Positions 1 to 12,989 of a stretch of 64,000 bases of DNA are shown piece after piece. The stretch is taken from the NCBI GenBank assembly GCA_037074705.1, contig CM073592.1, forward strand, positions 56,471,129-56,535,128, in the 5' to 3' direction. The stretch comes from Zhengitettix transpicula. Lineage: Eukaryota > Arthropoda > Insecta > Orthoptera > Tetrigidae. The notes beneath the pieces were generated by a model. The model saw nothing but the letters and a program-made list of their open reading frames with translations. It made no database searches and had not been told where the DNA came from. Position numbers and translations under genes: made by a program. How positions within the stretch are numbered: position 1 is the stretch's first letter; every line of letters starts with the position of its first letter.

Positions 1-1293
1 TACAATTAACTGTTCCAATCCGACCGACTTCTCAGATCTCAACTTCTCCTCTATGCCATATATAACATTCAACTCTTCACGATAGCTCTTAATTGACTCC
101 TTTCCGCGATAAATCCCCACAACCTTACTACATTTTCTCCTTCACTGTTTCCACTATTATAATCGCTCCACTTACCCTAAAATATGATGCAATGTTTCAA
201 GTAGGGGAAACAATCACTTCTTCCTTCATCCGATTTGTTTCATGTGGTTAATAATTTTTCTAAGTTGAAAACTCAATTTCACGGGTCTGTAACATATTTG
301 AGTCAACACTAGATGTTGCCGTTAGCAAAAACTCTAGTTCATTTCCCTCCCCAAAAAAAGTATCTACTTGATGACTAGCAGCGTAATTATTATAGTAAAA
401 TATTAGAATATCAAATATCGCTTTCTTACATCTTTAATATAAGAAGGCCTTTGTTTGCTTTGCCGCACACAATTTTCCAATTTGGAGATAAAATTTGATG
501 AACCCCACACCTTCTCAAATCCATTCGTCTGTTTTTCCCTGCCTCAGCATGTCTTTTTTTAACGCACAAATTAATCTGCTTAAAATAATTGATATCCATT
601 CTCCGTCCCAATTTTTTTTTCACGTACTTCAATCACATTGGATCAATAAGTAAGGACCGCAAGTTTTGCTGCTGTCGCAGTATCGGCCACTGCTCACCTC
701 GGCGGCTTGTGATAGCTATCAGGTCGCGAATCGGGGCCTCCTTTCAGATAAGTGTGGACAGGAATTACCCGCGGACAGGACGGTCTCTGAATGGAGCGCC
801 GATAGCTGTGCGCATTGACGCGGCCATCAAGATAGCCGAGGCGCACGTCAGCTTATCGCGGCCTCGGATTAGCACAGGTGCCCTGCCGGATAATTACCCG
901 CGATCTTATCGTCGCCAGAATCCTTTCGTAAATACAACGCTTTTCCGTCGCCGACAAGATCTGCTCGAGATTTCCAAGTACAATTCCCACAGAAGAGTTC
1001 TGCATTTCATTTTCTTGCCGGTAGATGGCAAAGGAAAGAGCGAGTAGGAAACAGACACTATGAATAACACTTTCATAAACACAGATGAATAATTGAAACA
1101 AAAGGCAACACTAACAGAACTCCGTTTCTGTTGGTTAATAAAACAACTGTTTATAAAGGAGGCTCTACGAGGTTTATTTGAAAAAAGAAAACGTGGGATG
1201 CGTAAAACGTCAGACAAAAACTTTTCTACAATTCCTGCTTTAAACAACATATATGGTGTTAATTTCCGTAGCTTTGTCTCGGTGAATAAACTG
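1..1293. other. Non-coding flank with a GC-richer island
   Basis: The first 600 bases are AT-rich and hold no recognisable gene or repeat. About 660-920 is distinctly GC-richer and contains an open frame of 152 codons on the plus strand (589-1047). That frame has no recognisable domain, signal peptide or conserved motif, and overlapping open frames exist on the other strand, as expected in stop-poor GC-rich DNA. I treat it as a non-coding island, possibly regulatory. Confidence 0.4.
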
Positions 1294-1413
1294 TTGGAAT
1301 TGTTTTTGGTTTTCCAACCAGGTGGCGTTTACTAAGCACGGCGTTTCATCGACTTGCACCGTCGAAATCATCAAGAAGCCACCCGGTTGGAAACCCAAAA
1401 ACAATTCCAGCAA
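1294..1413. repeat. Foldback repeat with arms of about 35 bp
   Basis: The left arm (1294-1329) and right arm (1375-1413) are inverted copies with only a few mismatches; both contain the reversed pair CCAACCAGGTGG and CCACCCGGTTGG. The centre has its own small hairpin (CGAC-TTGCACC-GTCG near 1350-1363). No open frame or target-site duplication is evident. It could be a MITE relic or a foldback element. Confidence 0.7.
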
Positions 1414-2061
1414 TATATCTCGACACTGAATATTCAATTATTACATAGTAACCTCCGGATCCCATATTCCACAAACATATTATAATAACGATATCACATG
1501 TCATTAAAAAAGAAAAAAAATTGTGTTGTATTATGATTCAAAGAGTCGCAAGGTAAAAATATTTCTTCATTTCCGACAACTGAATAAAAATCGTTATTAT
1601 CGTATAGGAGGCTCCTTGAATGAAATTACAAATTCGGGAAAATAAGTCCGGGAAAAATTACACGAACGTGGAATTCGAATTATATATATTGTAATAACCA
1701 GTAAAGAAGGACTTGAATTCTGTTCTTATTTTTATCAGATTTGTTTACAAACTCAGACTGGGGATCCTTGAGTGGTTTGTACATATAAAAGATAATGATA
1801 AAATGATTGATAAGAGACTTTTAAAGAAGGGAAGGACTATAATTAGGGCTAATAGTGTGACCGACATCTGGACGACGGAATCCTAATGGCATAAATGACA
1901 GAAGGTTGTTGGACGATGCAATTAGATTAAACGGAAATAATTTAATTTAATTGATTGAGTGGATGTCGGAGCGGAAGAAAGTTAACAGCTGGTGTTTGTG
2001 TGGCGAACGTGGCAATGCAAAAAAACACGTGAAAAACAAAGGGAATATTCTGGAGCCGGGA

Positions 2062-2069
2062 TATAAATA
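2062..2069 (+). promoter_or_regulatory. TATA-box-like site
   Basis: TATAAATA lies in a locally GC-richer context, with an initiator-like TCATTA at 2095-2100, a spacing close to that of arthropod core promoters. No coding sequence follows, so it could belong to a solitary LTR, a non-coding transcript, or be chance in AT-rich DNA. Confidence 0.25.
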
Positions 2070-2784
2070 AGAGGGCAGTTGGACAGTTTAGAGATCATTA
2101 TCATTTCGTGTGGAGAGGAGACGGACGTGTCAGCAGGGAGAAATCGTTGGTGCAGGATCGAGGTAAAGTGGCCGAAACAATGTTATGAACAGTTGGGAAT
2201 TTGCATTAAGGAGAGATCATCGGATGGTAGGCCAAGCTAGGGGACCGCGAGTAATCATCTGAACATCAGTCGTCAACAGTCGGTGGGAGTTTCATCGTGG
2301 AGGTCTGTCTGCCAGCAGAGTTGTTTGAATTCGTCGTGAGGGTGCCGTCATCAAGAAGATGTGACTGTGAAAGCAGAGTGTAAGCGCAGCCTGGTGCCTT
2401 TTGAGCCTGTATGAAGTGAGTGTGTGGACCAGAGAGCTTATAAGTTTATTTTTCTGGGTTCATAATTGTAAATTGTTAAAAAAGGATAAACAGTCAGATT
2501 TATTTTCATTCGTTTCAATAATTTAAATCATGTCATTTCGTTTCATTTCGTTTTTCATTTATTTTAACTGTATTTGTTTAATTGTAACATTTTTGTTCCG
2601 TTTCCTTATCAACCCAGTAAAGACCCTGAGGGTACCGAGTCCGATTATTTAAAATGTATTCTAGGTAAATAAAATTGTTTTGATTTATAAAATTTCATCA
2701 GATTTGTGTCATTGTAAATTGTGGCTTAATAAATAATAAATGATAATTGTTTGTTTAAATTGGTAGTTATATTTATGTTATTGT

Positions 2785-2806
2785 ATGTGTGTGTGTGTGT
2801 GTGTGC
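2785..2806. repeat. (TG)n microsatellite
   Basis: A TG dinucleotide run of about 22 bases, interrupted at its start by one A. Confidence 0.85.
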
Positions 2807-3240
2807 GTAATCAAAGAATTTTATAAATTATTAAATATTTGTATTGTCAGCGTAATATTGTGGCCCCAGTATTGTAGTAAACAGTCACTGTTACGTAAGA
2901 ATGTGGAGTTTTCAGACGGTATTATTGTTGGCAATGTGTAATGTTGAAAGCGGTGAAGAAAAGTCTGCAATACGAGCTGACCGGGAGCGGTCGTTTTCAG
3001 TCGTTAAGCCGTTACTATAAATATGTAAATTTTTTATTCTCAATTTCCCCGCTGTTACTATAATTATGTATATCGAGACTCACCGACAATGACAAATTTA
3101 GTTAACTTCCTACTTCTTTTTAATCATCCTTTAACAATACCACGATATTGTAAGCGACCCAACGCGGTGTATTTCGTTAATTAAAGAAGAAATGTCACAA
3201 TTTTCTTGACGAATTTCAAAACTGTGTCAATTCGTTTCGC

Positions 3241-3640
3241 AATGCCTGACGATGCGGTATCTTGATCGCAAGTAGGCTATGGAGGATATATGGGTCCACT
3301 GGAGCGTCCCCACTTGTAGGTCGAGTGGTGGCCATCTATCACGGCTCTCTGTGGTCAGAGGTCCGCCGGAAACGGTAGGTCATGGTCCATAAAGATAGGA
3401 ACAGGCAGTATCTCTGCAGAGACAGCTTAAACGTTCCCGGAGGGGGCGGCCGAATCATAGGTTTACAGCAAACTCTCCAGTCATCCGGTGATACGCGAAA
3501 TTGTTATTATTTGGCCATGTTTATTGCCGCGTGTTTTTGTGGCTCTCCAGGTGATGAGGGGCTTTGAGTTTGCTGCGTCATCTAGGTACAGTCGTAGGTG
3601 AGAAGGGCCGAATGCAATTAGCAGCGCGTGTCTGCGCACC
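3241..3640. other. GC-richer non-coding island
   Basis: Composition is clearly richer in G and C than both flanks. Only short unconvincing open frames are present. It contains a TGTGGT Runt-type core near 3350. It may be a conserved non-coding element; cross-species alignment would decide. Confidence 0.3.
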
Positions 3641-4651
3641 AAATTAAGGACTAACAACATTTCCTTACATCAAATTATATGATGGAGACCGAGCCGTGGG
3701 GAGGCTGGCAGAACTGCCGAGTTTCATTACGTTGAGCGTTAGGGAAATTAGTAACTGTATAAACTTCCTACAAAGATATGCTTGCCACGCTTCCTTTGTA
3801 CCATTTCTTCCGTCTTCCTGTATAAATGCTGATATTTTAAGTGTCGACGAAACTCTTCTCGATGTAAACGAATATTTAACTTTTTTCAATTTTAAAATGT
3901 TGGTATAATTCATAATGATTGATATTATTACTCTTATGTCAATGTATCAATGTATACTATGTATCATTACTTCTGCCTTTTCTGTCTTTTACTACGTGGA
4001 ACTACGTCGTTTATATAGTAAATTATGTTAACATTTATCACAAATTGTGTATCGATATATTTTATTCTTAGATAAAAATACTAATATTCCAACAATTGAT
4101 ACTAAAACTGCTAAAAAAATATAACCATAAGCCAATTTTAAGTCATAAAAAAGCATTTATTAATGTAAAATTAAACAATGTTTCGTCGTGATCTGGTGAC
4201 CTCGTCAGGTTCAAGTTTTTTAAAAAATTGATAGACAGGTGAATCTCTGCTGACTGCCGTGGCAGTTACTTATTACTTTTCTGAATAGTCAGAATATATA
4301 TTTACATATATCATTATAAAACTACAAAAATTCACACATGAAAAATTTAAGTATTCTACTAGATACATCTATTAATTTGCTATTTATATAAATGAATTAC
4401 GTTATATAATTTATCGAGAATGTCCATATTCAAAATTATTTATTTTTATTTTCAACAAATAATTTAAAGGGTCAGAAAATATTTATTTAGTATATTCCCA
4501 ATAACGTTACCAATTTTAATGACTAACTCCGCCACAATTAGTGTAAATATGATTACGTACCGCTTTATAAAAATTAACAAAAAAACTATCAAACGGACAG
4601 TAAAGTATTTTTTTATGTGCTGGCGAAAATAATTTCTAACTAAAATTTTCT
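3641..4651. other. AT-rich non-coding stretch
   Basis: No credible gene. Short overlapping frames on both strands at 3665-3913 are mutual shadows. One hammerhead-like motif, described separately, lies at 4174-4214. Confidence 0.5.
4174..4214 (-). other. Hammerhead-like motif
   Basis: Read on the minus strand: CTGACGA (4202-4208), a GTC/GAC stem, then GAAACATT. The bases before the first box and after the last box (TTGAAC and GTTTAA) can pair over six positions. This fits helix I, helix II and a rudimentary helix III of a hammerhead core, except for one extra base before helix II. Activity is not shown. Confidence 0.4.
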
Positions 4652-4843
4652 ATGAATAAGAAAGATAGCCAATTCGGAAAAAAGGGTAATATAAATACCG
4701 CAAAACGTTTATGGGTTCCATGTTCCTTTCGTCAGATGTCTCTAGCTCTTCTTAGCACCTGACGAAAGGCACAAGGATCCTATAAACGTTGTGTGGTATT
4801 TATATAACCCTTTTTGTCTGAATTGGCTATCTTTCTTATTCAT
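4652..4843. repeat. Palindromic foldback element with hammerhead-like boxes
   Basis: The left arm (4652-4735) and right arm (4759-4843) are inverted copies of about 85 bases separated by a 23-base spacer. The right arm reads CTGACGA, AAGGC, then AAACGTTGTGTGG and ends in a segment containing TTGGCTATC. The same arm sequence recurs at 15966-16217, 25678-26005 and 27449-27597. No ORF. It is a non-autonomous repeat whose inner arm ends carry the hammerhead-like boxes. Confidence 0.8.
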
Positions 4844-5250
4844 TTTTTTCAATCAGACGTAAATTTTTTCATTTTAAAATTTTCTATACTTTTGGGTACT
4901 GTAAAACCGACACAATTCCTTAATGAAAGTGGATTTAGTTTTCCAAATTTTTCTGTGGGCGATAAACAGAAAAATAGATCTTATTTTTCAGGTAAGATCG
5001 TTCTACTAGTTAACATAGGATAATAATTATATTTATTCAAAGAGATATTTTTAACTATTTGAATTCGAATCATTTTCATTCTACGCATAAATTATTGAAT
5101 TTATAATAATAATTACGTACTAATTTTCTAGAAACGTAATTTTTCTGTTCTTATCATTATCGTAATTTACTAAGAGATAGAAGTATTTGATATAGTCCTC
5201 CTATAGTTATCTTCAAATTAGAGCTTACATTCGTTTACACGTACGTTAAA
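4844..5250. other. AT-rich non-coding stretch
   Basis: Nothing recognised beyond simple AT-rich sequence; the 69-codon frame here is Phe/Leu/Ile-rich and typical of random AT-rich DNA. Confidence 0.5.
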
Positions 5251-5770
5251 CCTCCGCTGTCATTTTCAGATGCCGGCTAAGTAGGTTACGAAGGAAAGCG
5301 TGCAGCTACAGCAAATGTTAGTAATTTTTAAATGGCCGGTCCGAGCTTTGTAAGTCAGATTTACATATCGTGAGCGAGCGCTTCCCGCCCAGAGCTGCCT
5401 CTTTCACCACATTCCAGGTCAATTATTTTCCATTTTCTACTCAACCGCATGGCGTGACAAAATTATATACACGAGGCGGTGACGTAAACTTTACAAATAC
5501 GTGTGGTAGCAAATTGGAGTCCCCGATACGCATCTGTAATGCGGTAATAAGCCGAGGAGAGCGCTAGAACTATCATCAGCGTGTCTAGCAAATTACAGGA
5601 GCACGGTATCAGCCTTTCTGTCAGGCCAGGTGCGCCAATCAGGACTCTGCCGACTAATTGACACGTATCTTAACACCTCCCGTGGATTCCTCTCTTTCTC
5701 TACGTCATCCTGCCTCTCCCTCGCCTGCTTCCTCTGGCTTCACACCCGGCCAACGACGATCGTTTCTAAA
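5251..5770. other. GC-richer non-coding island
   Basis: A block of mixed composition between AT-rich flanks. Two 65-codon frames have no recognisable product. It holds a CTAATTG homeodomain-type core followed by TGACACGT near 5655-5667. Candidate regulatory element by composition only. Confidence 0.3.
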
Positions 5771-7929
5771 TCGACCCCTGACACCACCGACTAAATTAGT
5801 GTCGTGTATTCAGTCAAGGAAAATATCAGCACCACTAGACCTACATAAAACGTAAATCACAGGAAATAGACAATACGACAAAGGACGTGGAAAATGAGTT
5901 ATCTATCATATATGAACGAATATTATTCAATAATAATTACGCATATCCATAAACAAAAATTAAATGAACAATTCATGATAAATTAACTTTTCAAAAGAAT
6001 AAATTCCAAAACACTGGTGCAATTAGCCTACTTTCAACTAATCTGTATATTCGTAACAGATTATCACAGTTTATGACAAAAATTAGCTGTTAATTTTGTT
6101 ACAAAAATTGAAATAATTTGGCTAGTCTGTATCACGTAAGTCAAAAAGTAACTGCACTAAATTTTTTCTAATTTTTCACAGCAACACTAAAATCTAATAT
6201 GCAGAGCCATTTTCTATTTAATCAAGCCGTTGTCGGTTATTGATAATAAGTATACGGACTTTCCGTAGCGGATGTGGCTGGACGTTCTTCTCTTTCCGCA
6301 TCGTCCAAGCTTGAAATGAAGTGATAACGCTGTAACCCGCCAGAAGCGAAGACAATGGTGAAATCTATTGGACTTCGAGCGCAGAAAGCCATACATATAA
6401 CGTATTAATGCTGGTAACTGCTTGTTTAAAAAACTCGTCTAGGCTAAACCTTACTCAGAAGAATAGAGTTGTGTATTATATTAAAAAACTTACTTCATCC
6501 CTCCTCAATCTTTCACACTAGGTTGCATCCTTTAGCATAAAAATTTACTCAAATTTTTTGATACATTCAAATTTATTGTGTTTTGTCTGGGTTCTTAATT
6601 GCAATACTTTTTAAACTTTATCAGCAATCACGGCATATTTAATCAATTAATTGTTACATTTATTTATCTAAAATTATTTCAGTTTTACTATGATTATTAC
6701 TATTAAGCGCGTATAATCTTCCTTTTTAAATATGCTTCAGCTTTTTAGTAAATAAGTAGGGTAATAAACCGAAAACTATCCTGAGTTCTTGTGTGTTTCA
6801 TATGACTTGGAAATAGTACAATAGCACTGCTGAAATTTTAATTCGTACATAGCCCTGTGGTGTGATATATTGCTAGTAAGTCCTTGTACCCCTTCCGTCA
6901 AGAATTTTTTTTCGATAATTTTTATTTTTTTATTTTTTCACATTATCTCCACTTAATTTCTAGTGTGTTAAAATTGAGTAATATTTTATTTTAATAATAT
7001 TACATTTGTTACAGGACACAGAAATCGTAACGACATTGAAAAATATTTGCCCAGATACGGTAATTTTTCTTTCTTTGGAATTTTGCATGGGCTACATAGC
7101 AGATTATTTTTATAAAACCATGCGGCTAATAAGAAAACGCAATTTTTAATAAACAAAAATTTTGGATAAAGTCAAAGGGGAGTAGAATAAAATGCGCATT
7201 ATTAGATATGTTGATGAAACAAGACGTTCGAAAAATATCAGTATCGTAATCAAGATTGGCAGGCAGTATTAAATGAAATAAATTGGTATTGTGAACGACT
7301 ACCATTAAGTACGTACCTAAGGATTTTTTATAAGCTTGACTAAGCCGTTTGCTGACGGAGAAAACTAAAATAGTCTATAAAACGTTGAACATTAAGATTT
7401 ATAATCGACTCGAAAAACTAAGGTCTTTTCGATTCATCCCTATATACAAATATTAAAAATAATATTGAAGCGAAGTAAATAATAGTCCACATATGAAATA
7501 GTGTGTTATAATGATTTGTTATTAATAAATACATCTATTATGCAATTACACAGTCTTTAATTATTTATTTTAATTTAGATATAAATTAATGCTCGTAAAA
7601 TTCATTTTCGTAATTAAAATTTGATTTCGTTAAAACAGCTTTAATTCCATATTTGTTTTAAAAGTTAGATAAGAGTTTGTTTCAACATTTGTATTAAGCA
7701 TTATGACTATTAGAGCCACCTGGAAGAAATGTGGCCTTACATGTTCTCTCTCAAGCTCCCAAATACGAATATCTGCCAAACGATTGAGACCTGTGATGTG
7801 GAAACTGAATTACCAGTGTCTCCACGAACTAAATGATAACGCGAGGGTATTTTTTTTCTGCTCCCTACAACCTATCTGGCGCTTAAATGCCTGTTCAGAA
7901 ATTTCACACGAAATATTACGACCCTCGCA
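5771..7929. other. AT-rich non-coding stretch
   Basis: Only short frames, none with recognisable homology, and no clear repeat arms. Confidence 0.5.
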
Positions 7930-8215
7930 GCTGTGTCACAGGGCGGGGTAAACTGCAACGACGCGAATTTTTGGGGCGAAATTTCGGGGTTAGTACATGC
8001 AGCGGCGCTGTTTGCCCGCGATAAATCAATATTTCGTAAAAACATAATGCTGGTCGTGATTTACGAGGCGAGTGGCGTAATTTGGTCGACAGAGGCGCCC
8101 ATTAATAACTGTGAGTACGTACGTTGGAGGAAGTTTGAATGCGCCCAGGTGGCGAACTGGTCCAGCATTGTTGCTCCCCCTCAACCTCCCCCCCTCCCTC
8201 CCTTATAACCATAAC
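7930..8215. other. GC-richer island with a C-rich tract
   Basis: GC-rich relative to its flanks; ends in a pyrimidine-rich run (about 8172-8203) that makes a Pro-rich translation in one frame. Overlapping frames on both strands look like composition artefacts. No gene recognised. Confidence 0.3.
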
Positions 8216-11200
8216 CAGCAGCTGCAACAGGGGAACATACATGGCTCCTTCCACATCCATTAATAAAATTGTGAAATCTTGACTACGACAAATAGCCTCC
8301 TGTTTCTGCTCAATCAAAAATTATTTTTGGCCAAGAAAAGGATCCCTGTTAAATCCACAAATACTTTTAATTCCATAAGCATATTTTAAGGTAATTAATA
8401 ATAAAAGTCCAATAGCCAATCTTGTAGATATTATTGGTAAACAAAATATTTATGTTTTCTAAATACCATGTAATTCACCCTAAAACGGGAAGTTTATTAA
8501 TATAGCACTTAATAATCAGAAAAAAAATATTCACATACAGACGTTTAATTTCACTGCAAAATACATTTATAGATGGTAATACAAACTGTTGATATGTACT
8601 TAAATGCATTTTTCTCGATTTTGCACCAAGGTATTGAGTGCCACTATCTTACATATCTGACACACAAAAAAAATGGCCGACTTCTGGGTGCAATTGGGAT
8701 GCCAGTTACCATTCTTTTCAGTCGCTTTGCCATTAAATGACTCAAAAAAATAGGAGATGTAATATATTTGCACGTTTTGCTGTATGTAAGCCTCATATGA
8801 ACATTACGTCAGGTTCATTCTGCAGTTGTATATTCTGCAAACTCTTACTTTTTATTACTAACCTATTTCAATATAATAAAAATATTGTACGTGTAAAATC
8901 GTGCAGTTCTAAATACACTTCCAATTTTGTGAAATAAATTTTTAATGTCTTCTACATTTTCCGTTATAAATACGAATACTTCGTGGCGTATCGTAATAAA
9001 CATGACACACCACTTAACTGAAACCAATATTTAGAAGTCAGAGTAAATGCGCACGAAAGCAAGGGGAATGAAGGAAAATTTACTTGGGTATGTTATATAT
9101 TGACAGTGAGAAATTAACCTCAAAGGTATGGAAATATTTTCATATTTAGTCGATATATAAAATTCCATGACTTTGTATGTAATTGAAATATCTACAGAAG
9201 ATGACAGAAGAACATTACCAAAAAATCTTTAACATTAGCAGCGGCGTAACGAACTGTTGAAAAATGCGAGCCTTTTCTCTTAAATATTAAAGCTCAATTT
9301 TGTTTTAATAGACATGCGGAATGGAACAGTTACATCCAAAAATATGTGCAAATATTTTAAAATTACGAAAGTTGTATTCAATTAATAGTTTTGAAACGTG
9401 TAAAATATTTTCATTTTTAGTCAAGTAATAAATATACATATTTCATTCATGAAACATTTTTATCACGCATGATGGAAAATATATTTGACCAATAAATAAT
9501 CATAATTCTGATGTAAATTACGCATATAAGCAAATAAGTTATTACTAATTTAATAATATTTTTTTTGACTTTACGTATATATAGAACCACTATTGATCTT
9601 TAATTTCATTTCAACAACATATCATTTTATTCTAAGACTTCCTACGATTTCACAAATTATTTTCCAATTAGTTGGTTTATATTTAAAATATAGCTGATCA
9701 GTGCAACAAAGAAAAAAACGTTTTAAAACAATTACTCTGAAACAATAGCGCTAATTAACACGCTATTATGTCATCTGAACATCTAATAACGGCGTGGGCA
9801 TCTTAATTGTGATTATATCAGCGGTCCTAGGGGGTCAAAAAACAAATAAAAAATCAATACGAGAGAGAACACTAATTTCTCTAATTATAGCAATTAAGCT
9901 CCTTTGCGGGCCACGCCTGTATTTAGTGACGCCGCAAAACTTTGGTTATACGAACACGAGGTCAATTTTTTTCAGTTATTTATTTAATGAAGTACTTCTA
10001 TATAAAGGTCGAACAAAAATGGCTTTATAGTTTCTAGACACACCAAAGGATCAACTAAACAAAGAAATGATATATTTCACGTCAGTTAAGCTGAAGGTAG
10101 TAAGCACATTATCAAGAAATTCAAGGCGCTAATAGGCATTGCATTACATAATTTATATATTGTTATCTGAAAGTTGGATGTAGCTGTAAATAAAACAATA
10201 CTACTACCGCCGAGTTTTAATCAAATAACCGTTATTAATTGAAACAATTTCACACATTAAACTCAAAATTATAACCCATGTTTTAGGCAATATAGACCTA
10301 CATTTATTTCTGATGTTGTATATTTTTATAGTGACTTCTACTGTACTTAGTACATGATGTATTTGCCTAAAGTCCACTGTTACTGAATATTATTTTATTG
10401 AATCAAACATTGAATTTATAAAACAATATAACATTCTATTATCACAGTTAATCATTGTAACCTGTTCCGTACGTAAATAATTGGAGCAACATATGTGTAG
10501 TAGCTAAAATAAATTTAAATGGTCATTGCAGCCTCGAAAATGATTTAATATTTATAAATTGCATGAATTAAACCCAATATTTATAAAAAATATTTTAATG
10601 CGTTACATCAAACAGAAACAAAAAAATAATGCTTACTTTCTAACGTGTTCAAAATTTCTAATGACACGGAAAAAATTAAAGGTTGATTAATAATTTTTTT
10701 GATAATGAGTTTCATCAATATTCGGTCCACAATTTATTCAAGTTAGAAATTTTTATGTCGAATTATACAGAAACTTTCAGCTGTAGCCCAGCCATATTCT
10801 TCAGATTAACTTGGGTTTAGACTTTCCTTAATCATCCTTTGCAACATACAAAGACGGTCAAACCAATAATATATATATACGGCAGAATCGTCGAAATATT
10901 TATTTTAAAATAGTCCGAAATCCACGTAACTGCCGGTCACGCTTTATTCGACTATATAAGCTATTCCTGTGTAAAATTTGTACATTGCTGTTGTATAATG
11001 TATCTGCTTTAACTTTGAAAACGCGGTCTTACACTATCAATTTTGGAAGAACTTGTCACGGGAAACAAGACTGCTGAATTGATAATGGAAATAAAACGAC
11101 AGTGATTATTGAGATCGAATAGAAATTATCGTAATATTATAGCGCATTACGTTGATAACAATTAAAACAGGGATAGAATAAAGTCGTTTTACTAACATAT

Positions 11201-11850
11201 TCAACACTGATCCTGTGTCATTCTCGCTCCTTAAACGCCTGATATTAAGTCGTTACTGACAAGAGGATTATTAAACCTAGATGTTTAATTATTGACTTTA
11301 ATGGTTTTATTCACGGTAAAATTTTTTGCATAATGGGTTAGAACCAAGTAGTTAATTTATATCAGGTTTTTATTCAATCACGGTGTGGAGACCTGAACTA
11401 CAACTGTTTTAATAACTGTCGTACACGTATTCGAGGGACGACGTGTTTCGTCATGTCTTAACCACAAACGTTCTGTTTCGATAATCAGTGCGTTTAAATC
11501 GAGAGCACTGATCAATGTATACGGAGATTACACGCTGACTTTCTACACCATTCCGATAGAGGTTGGAGCATTAGAAGGGTTTTTTTAAAAATTATTTAGT
11601 CCATAAACTCATGTTTTGCTAAGGGATAATTATTTGTCGCTAGAATGTGTTTGTTACCCCTCTCCTCTAAAACAGCAAGAAGTGAACCTTGCACCTTTAT
11701 TTAGGATAGTTACTAAAGCACCGGGCAGAGTCAGTGTAAAGCGTATAAATTTGCAAGCAAATACAAATTAGAGCAGTACAATGTGAGGCACGTTCTAGTG
11801 AATGGGACTCAGAAGCAGCGTGACCTCGCGACTATTACGAGTCTGAATTG
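8216..11850. other. Long AT-rich non-coding stretch
   Basis: About 3.6 kb with no credible ORF, tRNA or microsatellite. A degenerate hammerhead-like motif lies at 10773-10804 on the minus strand. Confidence 0.5.
10773..10804 (-). other. Degenerate hammerhead-like motif
   Basis: On the minus strand CTGAAGA (complement of 10798-10804) is followed by a GGCTG/CAGCT stem-loop and then GAAAG. The GAAACGTT box is incomplete and no convincing outer helix pairs, so this is a decayed or chance copy. Confidence 0.3.
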
Positions 11851-12540
11851 CGGGGAGGGATAACACGGGGACAATCTGGAGTAGCTTCTTTCTGACCGCA
11901 ACAATGAACCCCCGCGGGGACCGATATGCAGACATCCACTCGAGGATAAATATGGCGGGTGCGCGTGCCACGTACCATTGAGGAGCACACGTCAATGGCG
12001 GCGGCTAGTGACCTACACACAACTATTTAAGCCGCGCATTGTTCGATTGAGCGACGAACAATGGCGGACCTGTTGCTGGCGCAGCCTTTCTCCGAAACAA
12101 GTGTGATGCTGCTTTTCTTTTCGGAGACTACCCCAGCCGCTACCGGGGTTGTAATTGTTGGCCATTTCACGATTGGCTTAGACGTCGATGAATAGATATT
12201 GTTTGAGTGACAAAGTCCATTTGGGGACCGCGTCGCTGTATTATATAATGTCAATGCCACCGCCTTACAATGGAAGAAAAGGATGATTACTCTATAGAAA
12301 GTATTGTGAGGAAGAGAGGTGGGTTGGGGGAGAAGACATGCGTTGTAAACATCCGTAAAAAGAGTGAAAGTGCTTTACATTTCGACTGCATTCCGAAACA
12401 GGTGGCAGGGGAGGGGAGCTCGGGCATTGAACATTTCATTCACCCGCTCGCACAAAAGTTCGATTGTTGCCATAACTGTCGCTGTTGGGTGCATCAAAGA
12501 TCCCTTTTAGCGTCAACAGGTCAAGGTCGAAGATCGTGAC
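11850..12540. other. GC-richer non-coding island with inverted SOX-like sites
   Basis: Several overlapping frames occur on both strands without recognisable products, typical of stop-poor non-coding DNA. At 12037-12063 a 9-bp inverted repeat places ATTGTT and AACAAT cores around a 9-base spacer, followed by GGCGGAC. This is consistent with a regulatory element but not proof of one. Confidence 0.35.
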
Positions 12541-12989
12541 TGATTCACAACAAAGCTCTTTGAATTTTCGCGCTGGTGTTTAAAAAGAGCGCGGTTTCCA
12601 TTCATAAAATCCCCCGATTCTTTATTAGTCGATACGCAATCTCATTCACCTAAAAAAGGGGATAAATACGATGCAGTATTACACTTAAATATGACCAAAT
12701 AATTTCATCTTATAGAACACGAAATTACCGCACGCTTGTTAAACTATTTCAGACAAATCCGACCCGTATAGTTAAAGATCATATTTATCTTGCGGTAGTT
12801 AAATAATTAAAACGTCAGAAACAATTTAAGTCAACTAAGGAACTAGATTATAAATTATAATTTATTATTGATGGAAACATCTACACTACTTTAAATATTT
12901 TATTGTTCATAATTAATTTCTATTACTGTCTATTATACGGGTCGTTAATTACTTGTCATTTGCTTTAAAGACGTTAATTGTGTTCCTTT

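Larger units (their letters stand above)
1414..3240. other. AT-rich non-coding stretch with a promoter-like or LTR-like middle
   Basis: No open frame of note. From about 1860 to 2430 the composition becomes more even and purine-rich on the plus strand, with a TATA-type box at 2062-2069; an AT-rich tail follows. This asymmetric block could be a solitary LTR or the 5' leader of an unrecognised transcript, but I could not define matching ends. A TG microsatellite lies at 2785-2806. Confidence 0.3.

Noticed and set aside
589..1047. 152-codon plus-strand open frame
   Set aside because: Starts in AT-rich DNA and runs through a GC-richer island; no domain recognised, and competing frames exist on the other strand.
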